Shown here in pieces: positions 28,290 through 39,849 of a stretch of DNA of 64,000 bases (within the stretch, counting starts at the first letter, position 1; each line of letters begins with the position of its first letter). A program made the translations under genes and the position numbers. Source of the DNA: Rhizobium skierniewicense (GTDB taxonomy: Bacteria; Pseudomonadota; Alphaproteobacteria; Rhizobiales; Rhizobiaceae). Under the pieces are notes generated by a model, which made no database searches, had not been told where the DNA came from, and was given only the letters and a program-made list of their open reading frames with translations. The stretch spans positions 62,001 through 126,000 of the forward strand of contig NZ_JACIDV010000010.1 in assembly GCF_014196515.1 (NCBI RefSeq). Reading direction: 5' to 3'.

Positions 28290-29849
28290 CTACTGCTTGA
28301 ACGTCGTGTTTTCCGTGATCGGCGGCGCCAGATTCAACGCGCCTTCGAGTTCGTACCCATAGTCAAGCTCGTTCTTACGAACCCAGACCTGCATCAGGTT
28401 GAAAAGCGGGATTCCGCAGACCTGATCATAGATCTTGTGCTGCGCGTCCGACCAAGCCTTCAAACGTTCAGGATCGGTTGCAGCCTTGCGGCCTGCTTCG
28501 ATCTCCGAATCGGCGGCATCGCAATGCGAGAAATTGGTGACTGCCGTCGGCTTTCCGATCGAGGCATTGGAATGGTAGAACTGGCTGAGATAGCTGTCGG
28601 CAACGGGATAACGCGCGGCACCATAGAAGACGACGTCGCTGAGATCCTTGCGGCTCTGTTCCTGATAGGTTGCGTGATCGACCACCTGCATGTCCATATT
28701 AATGCCGACCTCCGACAACTGGCCCTGCACGACCTGCATGATCGGCTGCTGCGCGGTGGCCGATGAGACGATGGCCTTGATCGTCAAGCCGTTGCCCAAA
28801 CCGGCTTCCGTGAGAAGCTTCCTGGATAATTCCGGATCGTACTTATAGCTCCAGGTGCAGTCTTCACCAAGAAAACCCGATGGGACGACCGAGCAACCCT
28901 TCTGTCCGACGCCCGCCCCGACGAATTCAACGATCTGATCGACGTTCACAGCATGTGCTATTGCCTGACGCACTTTGACGTTATCGAGGGGCTTGTGAGC
29001 CTGATTAAGGAACAGCGTGCGATATTCGCCCGGTGCGAAGATATCGACCGTTGAACCATCCCATGCCTTGGCCTGGTCGACCCAGCGCTGCTCGCGCTTG
29101 CCGTATATAAGATCGAGCTCACCGGAGCGGAACGCAAGTTCGCGGCTCGCGTCCGAGGGAATGAGATTGTACTGGATGCCGTCCAGTTTCGGCTTGCCGC
29201 GGAAATAGTCCGGGAAAGCCTTCAGCGTTACCGATTGCTGCGTGACCGCGTTCTCGAACATGAAAGGCCCGGTTCCGATCGGACGGAGTTTGAAGTCGGC
29301 TCCCAGCTTCTCAGCTGCCTTTTTGCTGATGATATTGCCGCCATGGTAGTTTGCGATCAGGCCCAGGAAGCCTGGAACCGGGCTGTTCAAGGTGATCTTC
29401 ACGGTCAGCGGGTCGATCGCTTCGATCGATTTGACTTCGGTGAAGTCGTTCGAAAAAGATGACGTTTTCGGATTCTTTGCACGCTCCAGGGAGTAGACGA
29501 CGTCCTCGGACGTCACCGTGCCGTAGTCACCGTGAAACTTGACGCCATTTCTCAGATGGAAAGTCCAGACCAGACCGTCCGGCGTAGTTTCCCACTTTTC
29601 GGCAAGATCCGGCTCGATCTTTGTCGGGTCCGCGCTGCCGGGCGGGAAGCGAACAAGGCCGTTGAACATCCATGAGACGACACCGACATCGACGGTGGCG
29701 GTGGCCCTGGTCGGATCAAGCGTGGCGACGTTTTCGGCGGCAGCACCGACGCGTAGCGTGGCTGCCTCTGCGGCACACGGAAGTGCAGCTGTCGACAGAA
29801 AAATTGCGATTAGCGCGGAAAGGTTCAATTTCCCAGTGTGAGATATCAT
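28290..29849 (-). CDS. Periplasmic opine/peptide-binding protein (DppA-like)
   Basis: A 519-residue extracytoplasmic solute-binding protein of the oligopeptide family (SBP_bac_5). Signal peptide with LSALIAIFLSTAALPCAAEA; mature part carries VVSWMFNGLVRFPPGSADPT, YGTVTSEDVVYSLERAKNP and a C-terminal VCGIPLFNLMQVWVRKNELD. The ATG at 29849 is chosen because AAAGGAGG lies 5 bp upstream; a longer start at 29876 has none. Delivers substrate to the DppBC/ATPase proteins encoded beyond lysR. Confidence 0.92.
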   Translation of the reverse strand: MISHTGKLNLSALIAIFLSTAALPCAAEAATLRVGAAAENVATLDPTRATATVDVGVVSWMFNGLVRFPPGSADPTKIEPDLAEKWETTPDGLVWTFHLRNGVKFHGDYGTVTSEDVVYSLERAKNPKTSSFSNDFTEVKSIEAIDPLTVKITLNSPVPGFLGLIANYHGGNIISKKAAEKLGADFKLRPIGTGPFMFENAVTQQSVTLKAFPDYFRGKPKLDGIQYNLIPSDASRELAFRSGELDLIYGKREQRWVDQAKAWDGSTVDIFAPGEYRTLFLNQAHKPLDNVKVRQAIAHAVNVDQIVEFVGAGVGQKGCSVVPSGFLGEDCTWSYKYDPELSRKLLTEAGLGNGLTIKAIVSSATAQQPIMQVVQGQLSEVGINMDMQVVDHATYQEQSRKDLSDVVFYGAARYPVADSYLSQFYHSNASIGKPTAVTNFSHCDAADSEIEAGRKAATDPERLKAWSDAQHKIYDQVCGIPLFNLMQVWVRKNELDYGYELEGALNLAPPITENTTFKQ

Positions 29850-29898
29850 GTTCGCCTCCTTTGTTATTGTTTCCACTAAATTTCAAAGGCGTATAAGT

Positions 29899-29940
29899 GT
29901 CAAAGTCGCTGATTTGGGCGTGGTATTCGCACGGGTTATA
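29899..29940 (+). promoter_or_regulatory. 42-bp regulatory repeat, copy 2
   Basis: The same blocks as copy 1 (GTCAAAGTCG, ATTTGG, TATTCGC, GGGTTATA), 50-91 bp upstream of the binding-protein start. Probably the LysR operator for this gene. Confidence 0.65.
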
Positions 29941-31110
<1,170 letters not shown>

Positions 31111-31838
31111 CCTGTTCTAGCACTACTTTGGCGAAAAGGTTCGAATGTGTGGAACATGTCCGTCGACGTGAATTCTTCCAGACTTCGAGGGGCTGAAGCC
31201 CGCCAGGAGTGTTGCGTTACTCAGCAAGTAAGTACGGAGAAGCAAGGGGTCACTTTGTCTTTCTTGGAGCGATCAAGCATCTGACGGATTATTATCGGCC
31301 TACCTATCATCCCCACGTGTTGGCTGCCCGTGGCGATCTGGGCATCACGCTGCCGATCTCAGGGACAGGCTACGCGCTCGAATTGATTTCCTTTGTCACA
31401 TTATCGATGGGCTTCTTGATCTGCTGCGTCGGCTTGGCAGTAGTCTACGGCTCGACGCCGAACGAACAAAGATTTTCGTTGATGAACTAGATGACTGCTT
31501 GAAGAGTCGGGCCATCAGCACCTTCCTGAAAGAAGCCGAAACTTTGCGCAGAATCTTGTTGCGTGGGAAAGTTCACGGGGCTCCGCTCACGAGCCTTCGT
31601 TGTATTAGCCATATCGATGCGGCCTTAGCATTTGCAATTGTCGCCTCTCTCCTTCATCTACTCATGTAGCGCTACTTACAATCGGAAATTGGATACGAGA
31701 AACAGGTAACAGGCTATTGCTGCAGGCACCGCCAGACCACGACGCCAGTCGCCGGTCCGCAGTTAGCGGGAATAGCGACCGAAGGCCCGAAACGTCTGCC
31801 CAAATCTAGCCCTTTTTTGCTAGGACTTTGAGAAAAGG
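31111..31838. other. Gene-relic DNA left of border 3
   Basis: No intact gene. A short stretch near 31535-31570 resembles IS3 orfA DNA from 17930-17960. The rest is unidentified. Confidence 0.4.
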
Positions 31839-31863
31839 TGGCAGGATATATCGAGGTGTAAAA
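31839..31863 (+). repeat. T-DNA border repeat 3 (left border of the second T-DNA)
   Basis: TGGCAGGATATATCGAGGTG followed by TAAAA: full nick-site core plus the TGTAAA part. Same orientation as the other borders. Confidence 0.93.
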
Positions 31864-32636
31864 TATCATTTAGGTATTAATCATAAAGAGTTACTTGATG
31901 TTTTATTTTTCCGCTAATCGGTTCATTTTCAGTTATTCGTACCCGCTAGACTGGGTGCCGTACAGTTTTACAATAATTAATCCGAGCCCAAATCTGAGAA
32001 ATTCACATACCCTACCTGGAGTTCTAGGTGCGCGGCATAAGAATCTAGCAAATTTGGAATATTCGCTTAATTTATCTAAGATTGACCTGTTTTCCGAATT
32101 ATTAGAGATATGTTCTCTTAAGGGATAATCCAGTAATTGAGACTTTGTGCCAATCCATTTTGTTTTGATTGTCTTGTAAAGTTTTTCCTTTCGACCCGTT
32201 ATCACGGATTGAAAAATCAACGCTTCACTCCTTTCGACTTTTTTAATGCGGTTTCTAAATTGAATTTCTAATCTTTGAAAATGGATATTTATGCTATATG
32301 ACTTTATCGCCGCGAATAACTAAAGGAGATTTAGGCGGAACTTTAGGCGCTCATTTCGCGATTGGCCCACGGATGATGTAAAACACTACCTAACAAATTT
32401 GGAAAAAACACCAACCACCGACAAAGTCGGTCCAAAGTCGCATCCACTGAATTATTCACTAGTCTTTTGACGGGTGAAAATGTGCTTTAGGTCCACTAAT
32501 TCCACTGTTGAGTAGGTAACGCCTCAATATATGGAAATTGCCTCCTAATTTCTCAATTCACTCTTTCGGCATTTTGAGCGGACTCCTATAAGTATTATAA
32601 CCTCTGCCCTCACACTCGCCATCGAAACATCGAGCA
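31864..32636. other. AT-rich region inside border 3
   Basis: No supported gene. Frames at 31895-32128 (+) and 31933-32220 (-) overlap each other and show no family motif. Confidence 0.5.
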
Positions 32637-33050
32637 ATGAGTCATTCTTGGATAGACTTAAGGGGCAAGCCCGCCGGAAGCGTAAAAAATTTAATAGATC
32701 ATCAGAAAAATTTGCTTAAGGGCACTTGGAGTAGCGAATTTCAAATTCCGGATACCAGCGAAGTTGTTGAGACAAGCGAGTTATACTTTCTATACGGGCC
32801 GAGCGAATTGCTCACAAATTTCAATGAGCAAAACGGTTCTCTCCTGATGGATGAAAAAGCGACGTGGGGGGTGTCTAACGTGGCCCCCTGGCAGTTGGAG
32901 TTAGACTTCGTGACTGCAAACCACTTCACAACCTACTTTGCGCTGTTCAAGAGCAACCTGTTCACGGCTGAGGATCACGAGTTTGTCAAACACTCGCGCT
33001 GCGCGGTCGAGGTCAGATATCCTGTCGTCGCGGTCGGGTCGCTCCCGTAA
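32637..33050 (+). CDS. Short plast-family protein
   Basis: A 137-residue protein recognisable as plast by ELYFLYGPSELLTNFN near residue 48, FTTYFALFKSNLF near 98 and the C-terminal CAVEVRYPVVAVGSLP. It is shorter than typical plast proteins (about 200 residues), lacking part of the N-terminal half, but the frame is clean from ATG to stop. Function unknown. Confidence 0.68.
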   Translation: MSHSWIDLRGKPAGSVKNLIDHQKNLLKGTWSSEFQIPDTSEVVETSELYFLYGPSELLTNFNEQNGSLLMDEKATWGVSNVAPWQLELDFVTANHFTTYFALFKSNLFTAEDHEFVKHSRCAVEVRYPVVAVGSLP

Positions 33051-34137
33051 CACGCGATGACAAACTCAAATCTAGGTCGCAGTACCATCAAGCGCCACCC
33101 CTCAGCAATGAATCTCTTGTTATCTAGCTTATTTACGTCATTTCGTGACTGTACCGTTTTTACTTAAATGTTGTAATGTTGCCTCCTTAATAATAATCGA
33201 ATTAATAATATTTGAGTACGCCATTTTAGATATTTGCAGGTGAAGTTAATCGAAATTCCTACAGAAATATTTTGTAAAAATGTTGCGTCTTTATTATAAA
33301 AATCTAAAAATTATCCCATCGTAGATAAGTAAAGATTTTAAATTGTTAAATTGCAAGAATTAAGAAAGAAGGGCCTCCCCGATTTCGACATTGAGAAATA
33401 AATTGGTAAAATTCAAACACGAGGACAGTAAAACTGGTGAAAATGTGGAATTGAAAATTGATCTGATAATGTCCAGTATCCTCGCTTTCATCTTACACAT
33501 TACGTTCGCTATTATCATCCTCTTTAGCGTAATTTGCCAGCGTGGTGTAGCATCCGCACCCCCGGCAATTGCCGATTAAATGAGACTTTTCACATCGATT
33601 TTTAGTCAATATTTGGAGGCCACTTCCCGACAAGCGTGAAAGCTTTCGGCTCGCTTTTGACATTTGTGCCAAACTTTTCTTCTGTGGGTCCCTGCCGCCA
33701 CGACTTTTTGTATGTTTAAGAAGCGAAATAATGCGTGTGGGATCCACGCCGTAATTTTCACGCGGAGACGCGTTACGCAAAGTCAAGCACTCAATTATGT
33801 GTAGGGTCGGGGAGACAAGCGGTGCGTGTATATCCTTGCAATTTTCAAATTATTGGTCTTGTCCTTTTGACTTGGGGTGAACCGAACGCCTCGATATTCC
33901 CACGTAGAACTTTAATTATTCACCTGAATGATTAATGCGGCGCCGGACCCCCATTTGTTCAATTGTTTGGGAACGAGCCCTGTTAGATATTCAAGTGACA
34001 ATAACTCACAACAATCCCGAGCCGTACCAATTATTGGCAGCAATCATGTGGCTCACCTTTACCACTATAAGTACGCTTCATTCTCAGGAGCCTTAAGAAA
34101 TTAAGTTCTCTACCTTTGTAGAAAAAATACCACAAGT
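33051..34137. other. AT-rich spacer between plast genes
   Basis: About 1.1 kb without a supported gene. The frame 33391-33579 has no ATG at its start. GC rises slightly around 33590-33760, perhaps relic sequence. Confidence 0.5.
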
Positions 34138-34836
34138 ATGGGCTATACACGTCCCGTTTTCCAAATGATCGATTTGCGTGATGTAAGCGATCATGCCCTT
34201 GCAAAGTCCGCTCTAATCGGAGCGGAGGCAGTATATCGTGAATTTGTGGAGAAAACCCTAGCCAGCGCCCAAAAATCTTGGGTTGACTCGCTGAGGCGTC
34301 ATGACGATCCGGACGATGCTGTTGGCATAATCCTAGCGCGATTTGCAAAAAGTCCCTGTCTGCACGGGCCGAGGCTGGAGCGGTTTGACACAATCTTTAC
34401 CGATCATCCTCTCCTTTTCGTTTATGGTCCTCGCGAGAAGATTATACAATATACGAGAAATTCCCTCATCTCCGTTCATGCAACGATTGGCCTTGTGGCA
34501 TGTTCCGTAGCGCCGTATGCTGAGGGTGTTACGTACCAGAGCCTACGCTATAGGCATAATCAGATATCCCCAGGTTCCTGCCTTTTTGAGGATGCTTTAG
34601 AAGCTTATATTGCTTTTTTCCCAAGCAGGTCATTTCTGGAGTTGCCCTGTCCTGTGTTTGAGGTCCACAATGGTTATGTTCATAAGTACTTCGCCCTGCA
34701 ACCCGGACACCGCTTTTGGTGTGAAGTCATAGCGGTTGGTTTGGCTTTTCCTCCCGCGGGTACGGAAAGACCAGTTAACAAGGCAACCCATGCGAAAAAT
34801 CGCCCTCGGGGGCGGCTGTGTTGTTGCATCAGTTAA
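34138..34836 (+). CDS. Plast-family protein, paralogue of the 1301 gene
   Basis: A 232-residue plast protein. It aligns along its length with the protein at 1301: PVFQMIDLRDVSD/PIFNIIDSSNLQD, SAQKSWVDSL/AAQRSWINLI, VAPYAEGVTYQSLR/VPPYAEGITKQTMR, EAYIAFFPSRSF/DAYIAFLPSTSL, WCEVIAVGLAF/CVEIIAVGKTL. The C-terminal tail (from about 205) is basic and ends in a Cys-rich RLCCCIS. Each T-DNA thus carries its own member of this subgroup. Confidence 0.82.
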   Translation: MGYTRPVFQMIDLRDVSDHALAKSALIGAEAVYREFVEKTLASAQKSWVDSLRRHDDPDDAVGIILARFAKSPCLHGPRLERFDTIFTDHPLLFVYGPREKIIQYTRNSLISVHATIGLVACSVAPYAEGVTYQSLRYRHNQISPGSCLFEDALEAYIAFFPSRSFLELPCPVFEVHNGYVHKYFALQPGHRFWCEVIAVGLAFPPAGTERPVNKATHAKNRPRGRLCCCIS

Positions 34837-35318
34837 GAAGAGATATCTGCAGCCCTACATGGGAGAGCCAAGGCGGCATTCCCGAGAATAAAGCCAGAAG
34901 GTTGACTCAAAATCAGTATCCCGATCGAAAGCATCTTATCAGAGTATATGGGGTTTGCGCTATAATATTCTTAATGCATGCCTATGTAATATCATAGACT
35001 TGTTTATTTTCTGTCTTTCTGCTGTGAACGTTGTTTTTATGTTTGAATAAATAGTCTGTAAAATATTGAATTAGTTTTAATGATGAGTATTGTTCTGATT
35101 CGGCTTAATCGTATTACTGTCTCAAGACACATAATCCAATATTTCGTAACAGGCTACAAGAATACTACACGCATGCACCAGATGTTGCAAAAAAGTCAAA
35201 TAAGCCACTGTATTGTGCTCATAAAATCAAACCATTTACGTGCAAATGTCTATAAATGTAATAAGCCGATAGAAAAAAATGTGATTAGCACAAAGTAAAT
35301 CGTGTATTTCTCGACATA
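34837..35318. other. AT-rich spacer
   Basis: No gene recognised; presumed promoter of the plast gene starting at 35319. Confidence 0.5.
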
Positions 35319-36275
35319 ATGGTTCCTTCAAGGCCGAACTTTGAGCCTTTTAATCTCCTATCCATTGGCGATTGTCGAGAAATGTGCTTCATAATCGGGT
35401 GTATTTGCTCGCTATATCGTATTTATATTCGAGATAATCTCCTCCTTTATCAGGAGATCTGGGTAAAATATTGGGTGAGCAAATTTAAAGAGGGCGAACT
35501 GAAGAGCGAGATCGCCGCGATGTATCTCCGTTTTCCATTTCCGCATCCGCTGGAGATTCAGTCCCCCGTTTATCCGGAGGTGATCTGTAGCAACGCGAAG
35601 CCGATTTACATCTATTCCTCAAGGGACGCCGTACTGAGCTATGTGCAATCTGGGGATGTCTGCCGATTTGGTAAGACAAATGTGCTTGCATGTACATTGG
35701 CTCCATACCAGTCAGAAGTCTCAATCAAAACAGTACGACATTTGTTCAAGTGTTTACGCCGTGAAAATTGTTTTGGGGACGACTCCGGTGAGGGCGATTT
35801 GAGTCATTTTGTGGCCATCCTTCCCACTACCTCTTTCCGGGATGGGCCGCGGTTTCACCTCGGAGGCCAAACTGTTCAATTTTTTTGGAGAGAGGGAGGT
35901 GTGGAGTTCCGCCACGACATTCTTGCGTTTGGCAAAGCGTTATTCATTGGAAAGCTGGCCGACGGATTGTCATGCGACTGGAATTGCGCGGGGGAGGATT
36001 CCTGTTTGGAACGTGGTGAGACTGCTTCATGGAGAGGCAAAATTCCAATGACCGTTCGAGAATCGAGAACACCTGATGCTTGGCGTGTAGAGGGCATGAG
36101 ATACGGATTTGTCCACCCCGTGCGTCCTTCAAATATGACTCCAATGCACGATTATTCTTGCCAACCACTGCTTTCCGGAAATTTGGAGCCGAGTGTTCGT
36201 CATAAAGCTTGGAAGCGCTTCATGAAAAAGATTCAGGAAAAACGCAGATCCTTTTCAAAATTGTTTTCTCTTTGA
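35319..36275 (+). CDS. Long plast-family protein with basic C-terminal extension
   Basis: A 318-residue plast protein. The family core is present: KPIYIYSSRDAVLSYVQSGD near 92, LACTLAPYQSEVSIKTVRHL near 127, LSHFVAILPTTSFRDGP near 160 and FRHDILAFGKALFIG near 196. About 110 extra residues follow, ending in the strongly basic KRFMKKIQEKRRSFSKLF. The N-terminus has a hydrophobic cysteine-containing stretch (MCFIIGCICSLY). Position fits gene 3'/4' of TR-DNA. Role unknown. Confidence 0.78.
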   Translation: MVPSRPNFEPFNLLSIGDCREMCFIIGCICSLYRIYIRDNLLLYQEIWVKYWVSKFKEGELKSEIAAMYLRFPFPHPLEIQSPVYPEVICSNAKPIYIYSSRDAVLSYVQSGDVCRFGKTNVLACTLAPYQSEVSIKTVRHLFKCLRRENCFGDDSGEGDLSHFVAILPTTSFRDGPRFHLGGQTVQFFWREGGVEFRHDILAFGKALFIGKLADGLSCDWNCAGEDSCLERGETASWRGKIPMTVRESRTPDAWRVEGMRYGFVHPVRPSNMTPMHDYSCQPLLSGNLEPSVRHKAWKRFMKKIQEKRRSFSKLFSL

Positions 36276-36718
36276 TCAGAGCAGTAGGGAATGTATTTTG
36301 TTTGAGAATGACGCTGGTTACGCTTTCGATTTTGTCAGTTTCAATAATAAGTTTGTGATATCTGAAATGTAATCAGAAGTATTAAATGAACCAGAACTTA
36401 ATATTTTGAACTTTAAGTTTACTAAATTATGAAAATCACGGCATATAAAATATATGTCCCAATTAGTTTAGGATTTTTATCAACGACGCTTAAATTATTT
36501 ATCGGGTCACTACGCATATTGTGATTAGAAATATCAACGATACGAAGTATTCGTAGAGCCACCGATAATTTATTTAACAGTACATAAGAAAAACAAACGT
36601 TACATGAATTTCTGAAACAACACAAACACAGATAAAGCCACACACATTTATGACATAGGCAGAGATTATTCAATATTGCGTAAGATCACGCGATTTCTGG
36701 CAGGAGCATGTCTTCAAC
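36276..36718. other. AT-rich 3' region between the plast gene and mas2
   Basis: Convergent gene ends; no gene seen. Confidence 0.55.
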
Positions 36719-37801
36719 TCAGCCCAAATGGCAGTTGAAATACTGGAACCGCCCCATATGCAGGAGCGGATCATTCATTGTTTGTTTGGTTGCCTTTGCC
36801 AACATGGGAGTCCAAGGTTTCAGGCAAGCTTCGGCAATGAGAGGGCCAACGATCTTCAGGATTTCTGGGTCTATGCCCGAAGCGTCGAAGTCCTTGGTAT
36901 CAAGCACGTGAAAGCTTACCGGATAGTTTTTGGCTGCTTCCTCAAAAAAAGTCTTGACATCGAGCATGCTACCCCGGCTCCCTCCTCCTGGGACGGTGAG
37001 AATATACCGCGCCTTCGTACCAGGACGCACTGTCTCCACGACACTGTGGAAAAAGTCAGTGGCCCCAACAACATGCACGTCGAACCCGAACCTCTCCTGC
37101 AGAACGCAAAGCCCGTAAGCGTGCGGGACGAGTAGGTCAGATCCTGAGGCTATGAAATAAAGGGGGGTATCACTCTTGAAGTCTTCAGCAAATGCCTCTC
37201 CAGCCAACACACACTTCCTTGCAGCATGGAACAATGCCACCGGTAGCGCTTTCAGGGATGATGCCAGGGCTGGCATAAAGCTCCAACTTTCCTTGATTTC
37301 CAAAATACCGCCAGTAAATGACGCCATTAGCATGTGGGTAGCATGGAAAGCCTGGGTTGTTTCCCCGGTGAAAAATGCACTGTGACCATGTGAGGCGAGC
37401 GGGGTATCTTGAGACTTCGTGAAGACCACTGTTTTACAAGGCTTGTCCTTCAGGCGCTTCGCCGCTTCTACAGTTTCTGGAGTTTTCCCGGACTTTGATG
37501 ACAGGATAATTAAAGTGTCTGCGGCATCAGCGATTGATGTGTTGGCTTTCAGTAGGTCCACGAATCTCGAAGCGGCGTGGCTAATGAAGCAGAGGTTTTG
37601 CGCAACCTCGTCAGTATACGCATTCAAGCTTTTTCCGATTGCCAACCCAGCACCAGCAGATACGAAGAACACCTGCCTCAGTCCATTGGCGGCGAGGCGC
37701 CGCCCGGCTTCTGCGACATTTCCAAGCTGTTTGATCGTAGGGTCAAGTTCCTCAGCGATCTTGGCTGGTTCGATCGACAGGGGTGTGTAGAGCATGTCCA
37801 T
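36719..37801 (-). CDS. mas2: Mas2-like Amadori conjugase (SIS domain)
   Basis: A 360-residue SIS (sugar isomerase) protein related to glucosamine-6-phosphate synthase and fructosamine deglycases. SIS motifs: FFVSAGAGLAIGKSLNAY near 44, TLIILSSKSGKTPETVEAAK near 97 and VVGATDFFHSVVETVRPG near 230. In T-DNA, mas2 condenses glutamine with a hexose to form deoxyfructosyl-glutamine (santhopine), the first step of mannityl and chrysopine-type opines. Divergent from mas1 as in TR-DNA. The bacterial SIS protein at 50227 is a distant relative expected to do the reverse. Confidence 0.88.
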   Translation of the reverse strand: MDMLYTPLSIEPAKIAEELDPTIKQLGNVAEAGRRLAANGLRQVFFVSAGAGLAIGKSLNAYTDEVAQNLCFISHAASRFVDLLKANTSIADAADTLIILSSKSGKTPETVEAAKRLKDKPCKTVVFTKSQDTPLASHGHSAFFTGETTQAFHATHMLMASFTGGILEIKESWSFMPALASSLKALPVALFHAARKCVLAGEAFAEDFKSDTPLYFIASGSDLLVPHAYGLCVLQERFGFDVHVVGATDFFHSVVETVRPGTKARYILTVPGGGSRGSMLDVKTFFEEAAKNYPVSFHVLDTKDFDASGIDPEILKIVGPLIAEACLKPWTPMLAKATKQTMNDPLLHMGRFQYFNCHLG

Positions 37802-37900
37802 CGAGATGAATTATGCAAAACAAATGCTCGTGTAATATGTTGTTGATTTGTGGGAGTATAATAGACAGCGAGGCTATTTATCCTTTTTAGAAACGCGAAA

Positions 37901-37920
37901 GACGTCACATTGAGCGTCAC
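37901..37920 (-). promoter_or_regulatory. as-1/ocs-like element on the mas2 side
   Basis: The minus strand reads GTGACGCTCAATGTGACGTC: two TGACG motifs 12 bp apart, the spacing of as-1. It lies about 20 bp upstream of the mas2 TATA box. Confidence 0.75.
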
Positions 37921-38134
37921 ACGCATTTTTTTCTTGCTGTAACACGTTGGTTTAGTTCACTTTTGACTAGCGAGGCTTGGCGTGTCAGAGCATCTATTCA
38001 AAAGTCACTAATGGCTGCGGATCAAGGAAAAGTAAGATGGAAGGAGAATACGAGCAACATGTAGGCCCGGATAGTATGTCCCACACGCCGAAATCAACGA
38101 CAAAAATGGTAGAAAAATATCAGTTAACTGAGAT

Positions 38135-38156
38135 ACTTACGTCATGGCTCACGTGC
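38135..38156. promoter_or_regulatory. ocs-like element with G-box on the mas1 side
   Basis: CTTACGTCATGGCTCACGTG: inverted, it has TGACG and a degenerate GCACG at 12-bp spacing, and contains a CACGTG G-box. It is just upstream of the mas1 TATA box. Confidence 0.55.
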
Positions 38157-38259
38157 TGATTGAAAAATAATTAGTATAAACAAGGACGGCAACAACAAAA
38201 ACCAAAACAACTATATTCATCAATCTTATCTAGTTCTCAAAAAAATCATATCTTCACAC

Positions 38260-39501
38260 GTGAAAATGCCAATTTCTCAGGCCTACCTTGGCTCTGCAGA
38301 GCCCCCAAGTGGAATCAAAAGTTTTTACTTCATCCGACATGGCACGACCGACCTCAACGAGAAGGAGATGGTCGTTAACGGCGAGAAGCACTGGGGCGTG
38401 CAAGGTTCGGGAACGAACATTGGTCTTAATGAAAAAGGGGTACGCCAGGCTCTGTTGGCCGGCAATGTTCTTCGGACCCTTCCAATAAGCAAGGTTGTCT
38501 GTTCACCACTTTTACGTGCACTTCAGACTGCCTTCATCGCTAATCCGGGTTGTCCCACCTTTCAGATTGAAGATGATCTTCAAGAGCGGGATTTTGGTGA
38601 ACACGAAGGCGGCTTTGGTCCGCTTCAGATGTTTGAGGACGACTATCCCGATTGTGAACCTACTGAAATCTTCTCAATCCATGTCGCCAAGGCTCTCAAG
38701 CATGCACGTAAAGAAAACGTGCTTCTCGTCGCCCATGGAGGTGTGCTGAGGGTTGTCGCGGCACTGCTCGGGGTTGCTATAACTGATGAGCATACCGACA
38801 ATGGGCGTGTTCTACATTTCAGTCTGGATGCCGGAAACTGGTCTGTGCGTGTAATCCAAAGTCGTGTAGTTATGGTCACTGGCGCAACTCGCGGCATCGG
38901 CAAGGCCATCGCGCAAGAACTTATTAGGCACGGCTATCGAGTGAGTTTGGGTGCCCGCAACGTACAAGATCTGGAAGCAGTTTTTGGCGACCAGAACGAA
39001 GCTCTTCACTATGCATGTTTTGATGCACTGGATCACAGCTCAATGAAAGATTGGGTGAGCACGACCGTCGCGAAATTCAACAAGATCGATGGATTAGTCA
39101 ACAATGCTGGCTGTGTCGATCATGTTGACCTCGAGAAAGAGATCAATGTCGAGATGCTTCAAAAGCAATGGGATATCAACTGCGTGGCCCCTCTAATCAT
39201 GACAAAGCTATGCATGCCTTATCTGATTGAATCTGGTTCTGGCCGCATCGTTAATCTCAACTCAATGTCTCGCCAGCGTGGGTTTAATTCCTTTGTTGGC
39301 TACAATGTGACCAATCATGCATGTGGGAGCCTAACACAGATTATCAATCATATCGGATTGGACCATCGTGTAGGAGCAATTGATATATGCCTAGCTGTTT
39401 CCGCTACCAACATGAGTTCTTTGACTGATACGGTTGGGCCTGAGCATATCGCAAAACTCATCCGCGAAGAAATTGAGCGTCCCAACATTGCATTCAACTG
39501 A
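38260..39501 (+). CDS. mas1: Mas1-like fusion: histidine phosphatase plus short-chain reductase
   Basis: A 413-residue two-domain protein. Residues 20-190 are a phosphoglycerate-mutase-type phosphatase: [11 protein letters not shown] with RHG at 26-28, [11 protein letters not shown] near 82, [10 protein letters not shown] near 109 and catalytic His159 in LLVAHGG. Residues 202-413 are a short-chain dehydrogenase: VTGATRGIG (206-214), NNAG (281-284), Ser335 and Tyr348. Mas1 is the mannopine synthase reductase that acts on deoxyfructosyl-glutamine. The catalytic Lys expected at 352 (YxxxK) is Asn here (GYNVTNHA, codon AAT), so reductase activity is doubtful. The phosphatase half looks intact and could dephosphorylate the Mas2 product. 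Confidence 0.85.
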   Translation: MKMPISQAYLGSAEPPSGIKSFYFIRHGTTDLNEKEMVVNGEKHWGVQGSGTNIGLNEKGVRQALLAGNVLRTLPISKVVCSPLLRALQTAFIANPGCPTFQIEDDLQERDFGEHEGGFGPLQMFEDDYPDCEPTEIFSIHVAKALKHARKENVLLVAHGGVLRVVAALLGVAITDEHTDNGRVLHFSLDAGNWSVRVIQSRVVMVTGATRGIGKAIAQELIRHGYRVSLGARNVQDLEAVFGDQNEALHYACFDALDHSSMKDWVSTTVAKFNKIDGLVNNAGCVDHVDLEKEINVEMLQKQWDINCVAPLIMTKLCMPYLIESGSGRIVNLNSMSRQRGFNSFVGYNVTNHACGSLTQIINHIGLDHRVGAIDICLAVSATNMSSLTDTVGPEHIAKLIREEIERPNIAFN

Positions 39502-39849
39502 TGAGCTTCTACTATGTTTGTGAAATAATTGCGCATTATGTGATTTGCGTTGGGCTGCAAGCAATATTGTGTGTATTTCTGATTATGTATTCCTGCCTAT
39601 GTAATTGCGAAGTTTCAATTATTATATGATATTGTCTTGAATTTCAGTATTTTACGAATTCAATAATTTTAATTTCAAAATATCACTGTAGTATTGAAAA
39701 TTACAAACATAAAAATTTATTTAAAATATAACAATAAATTGCAGTGTTTTATTATTTTGAAAGGTCAAGGTAAATCCTTGTGATATTCTACAAAACGCGC
39801 AGGGATAATAAAGGTCTCAGTAGTATTACTGAGCAATATTGGGGCGGTG
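39502..39849. other. AT-rich 3' region between mas1 and ags
   Basis: Convergent gene ends, very AT-rich, no gene seen. Confidence 0.6.

Larger units (their letters stand above)
37802..38259. promoter_or_regulatory. Divergent mas2/mas1 promoter
   Basis: A 458-bp dual promoter. On the mas2 side ATAAATA (minus strand, about 37875-37881) serves as TATA box; on the mas1 side TATAAA lies at 38175-38180. Two as-1/ocs-like elements are listed separately. Confidence 0.8.

Noticed and set aside
31209..31490. 93-codon frame with hydrophobic C-terminus
   Set aside because: No recognisable family and embedded in relic DNA; possibly chance.
33391..33579. Small hydrophobic frame in the second T-DNA
   Set aside because: Begins with TTG, which would not serve in a plant; AT-rich composition easily gives hydrophobic stretches.
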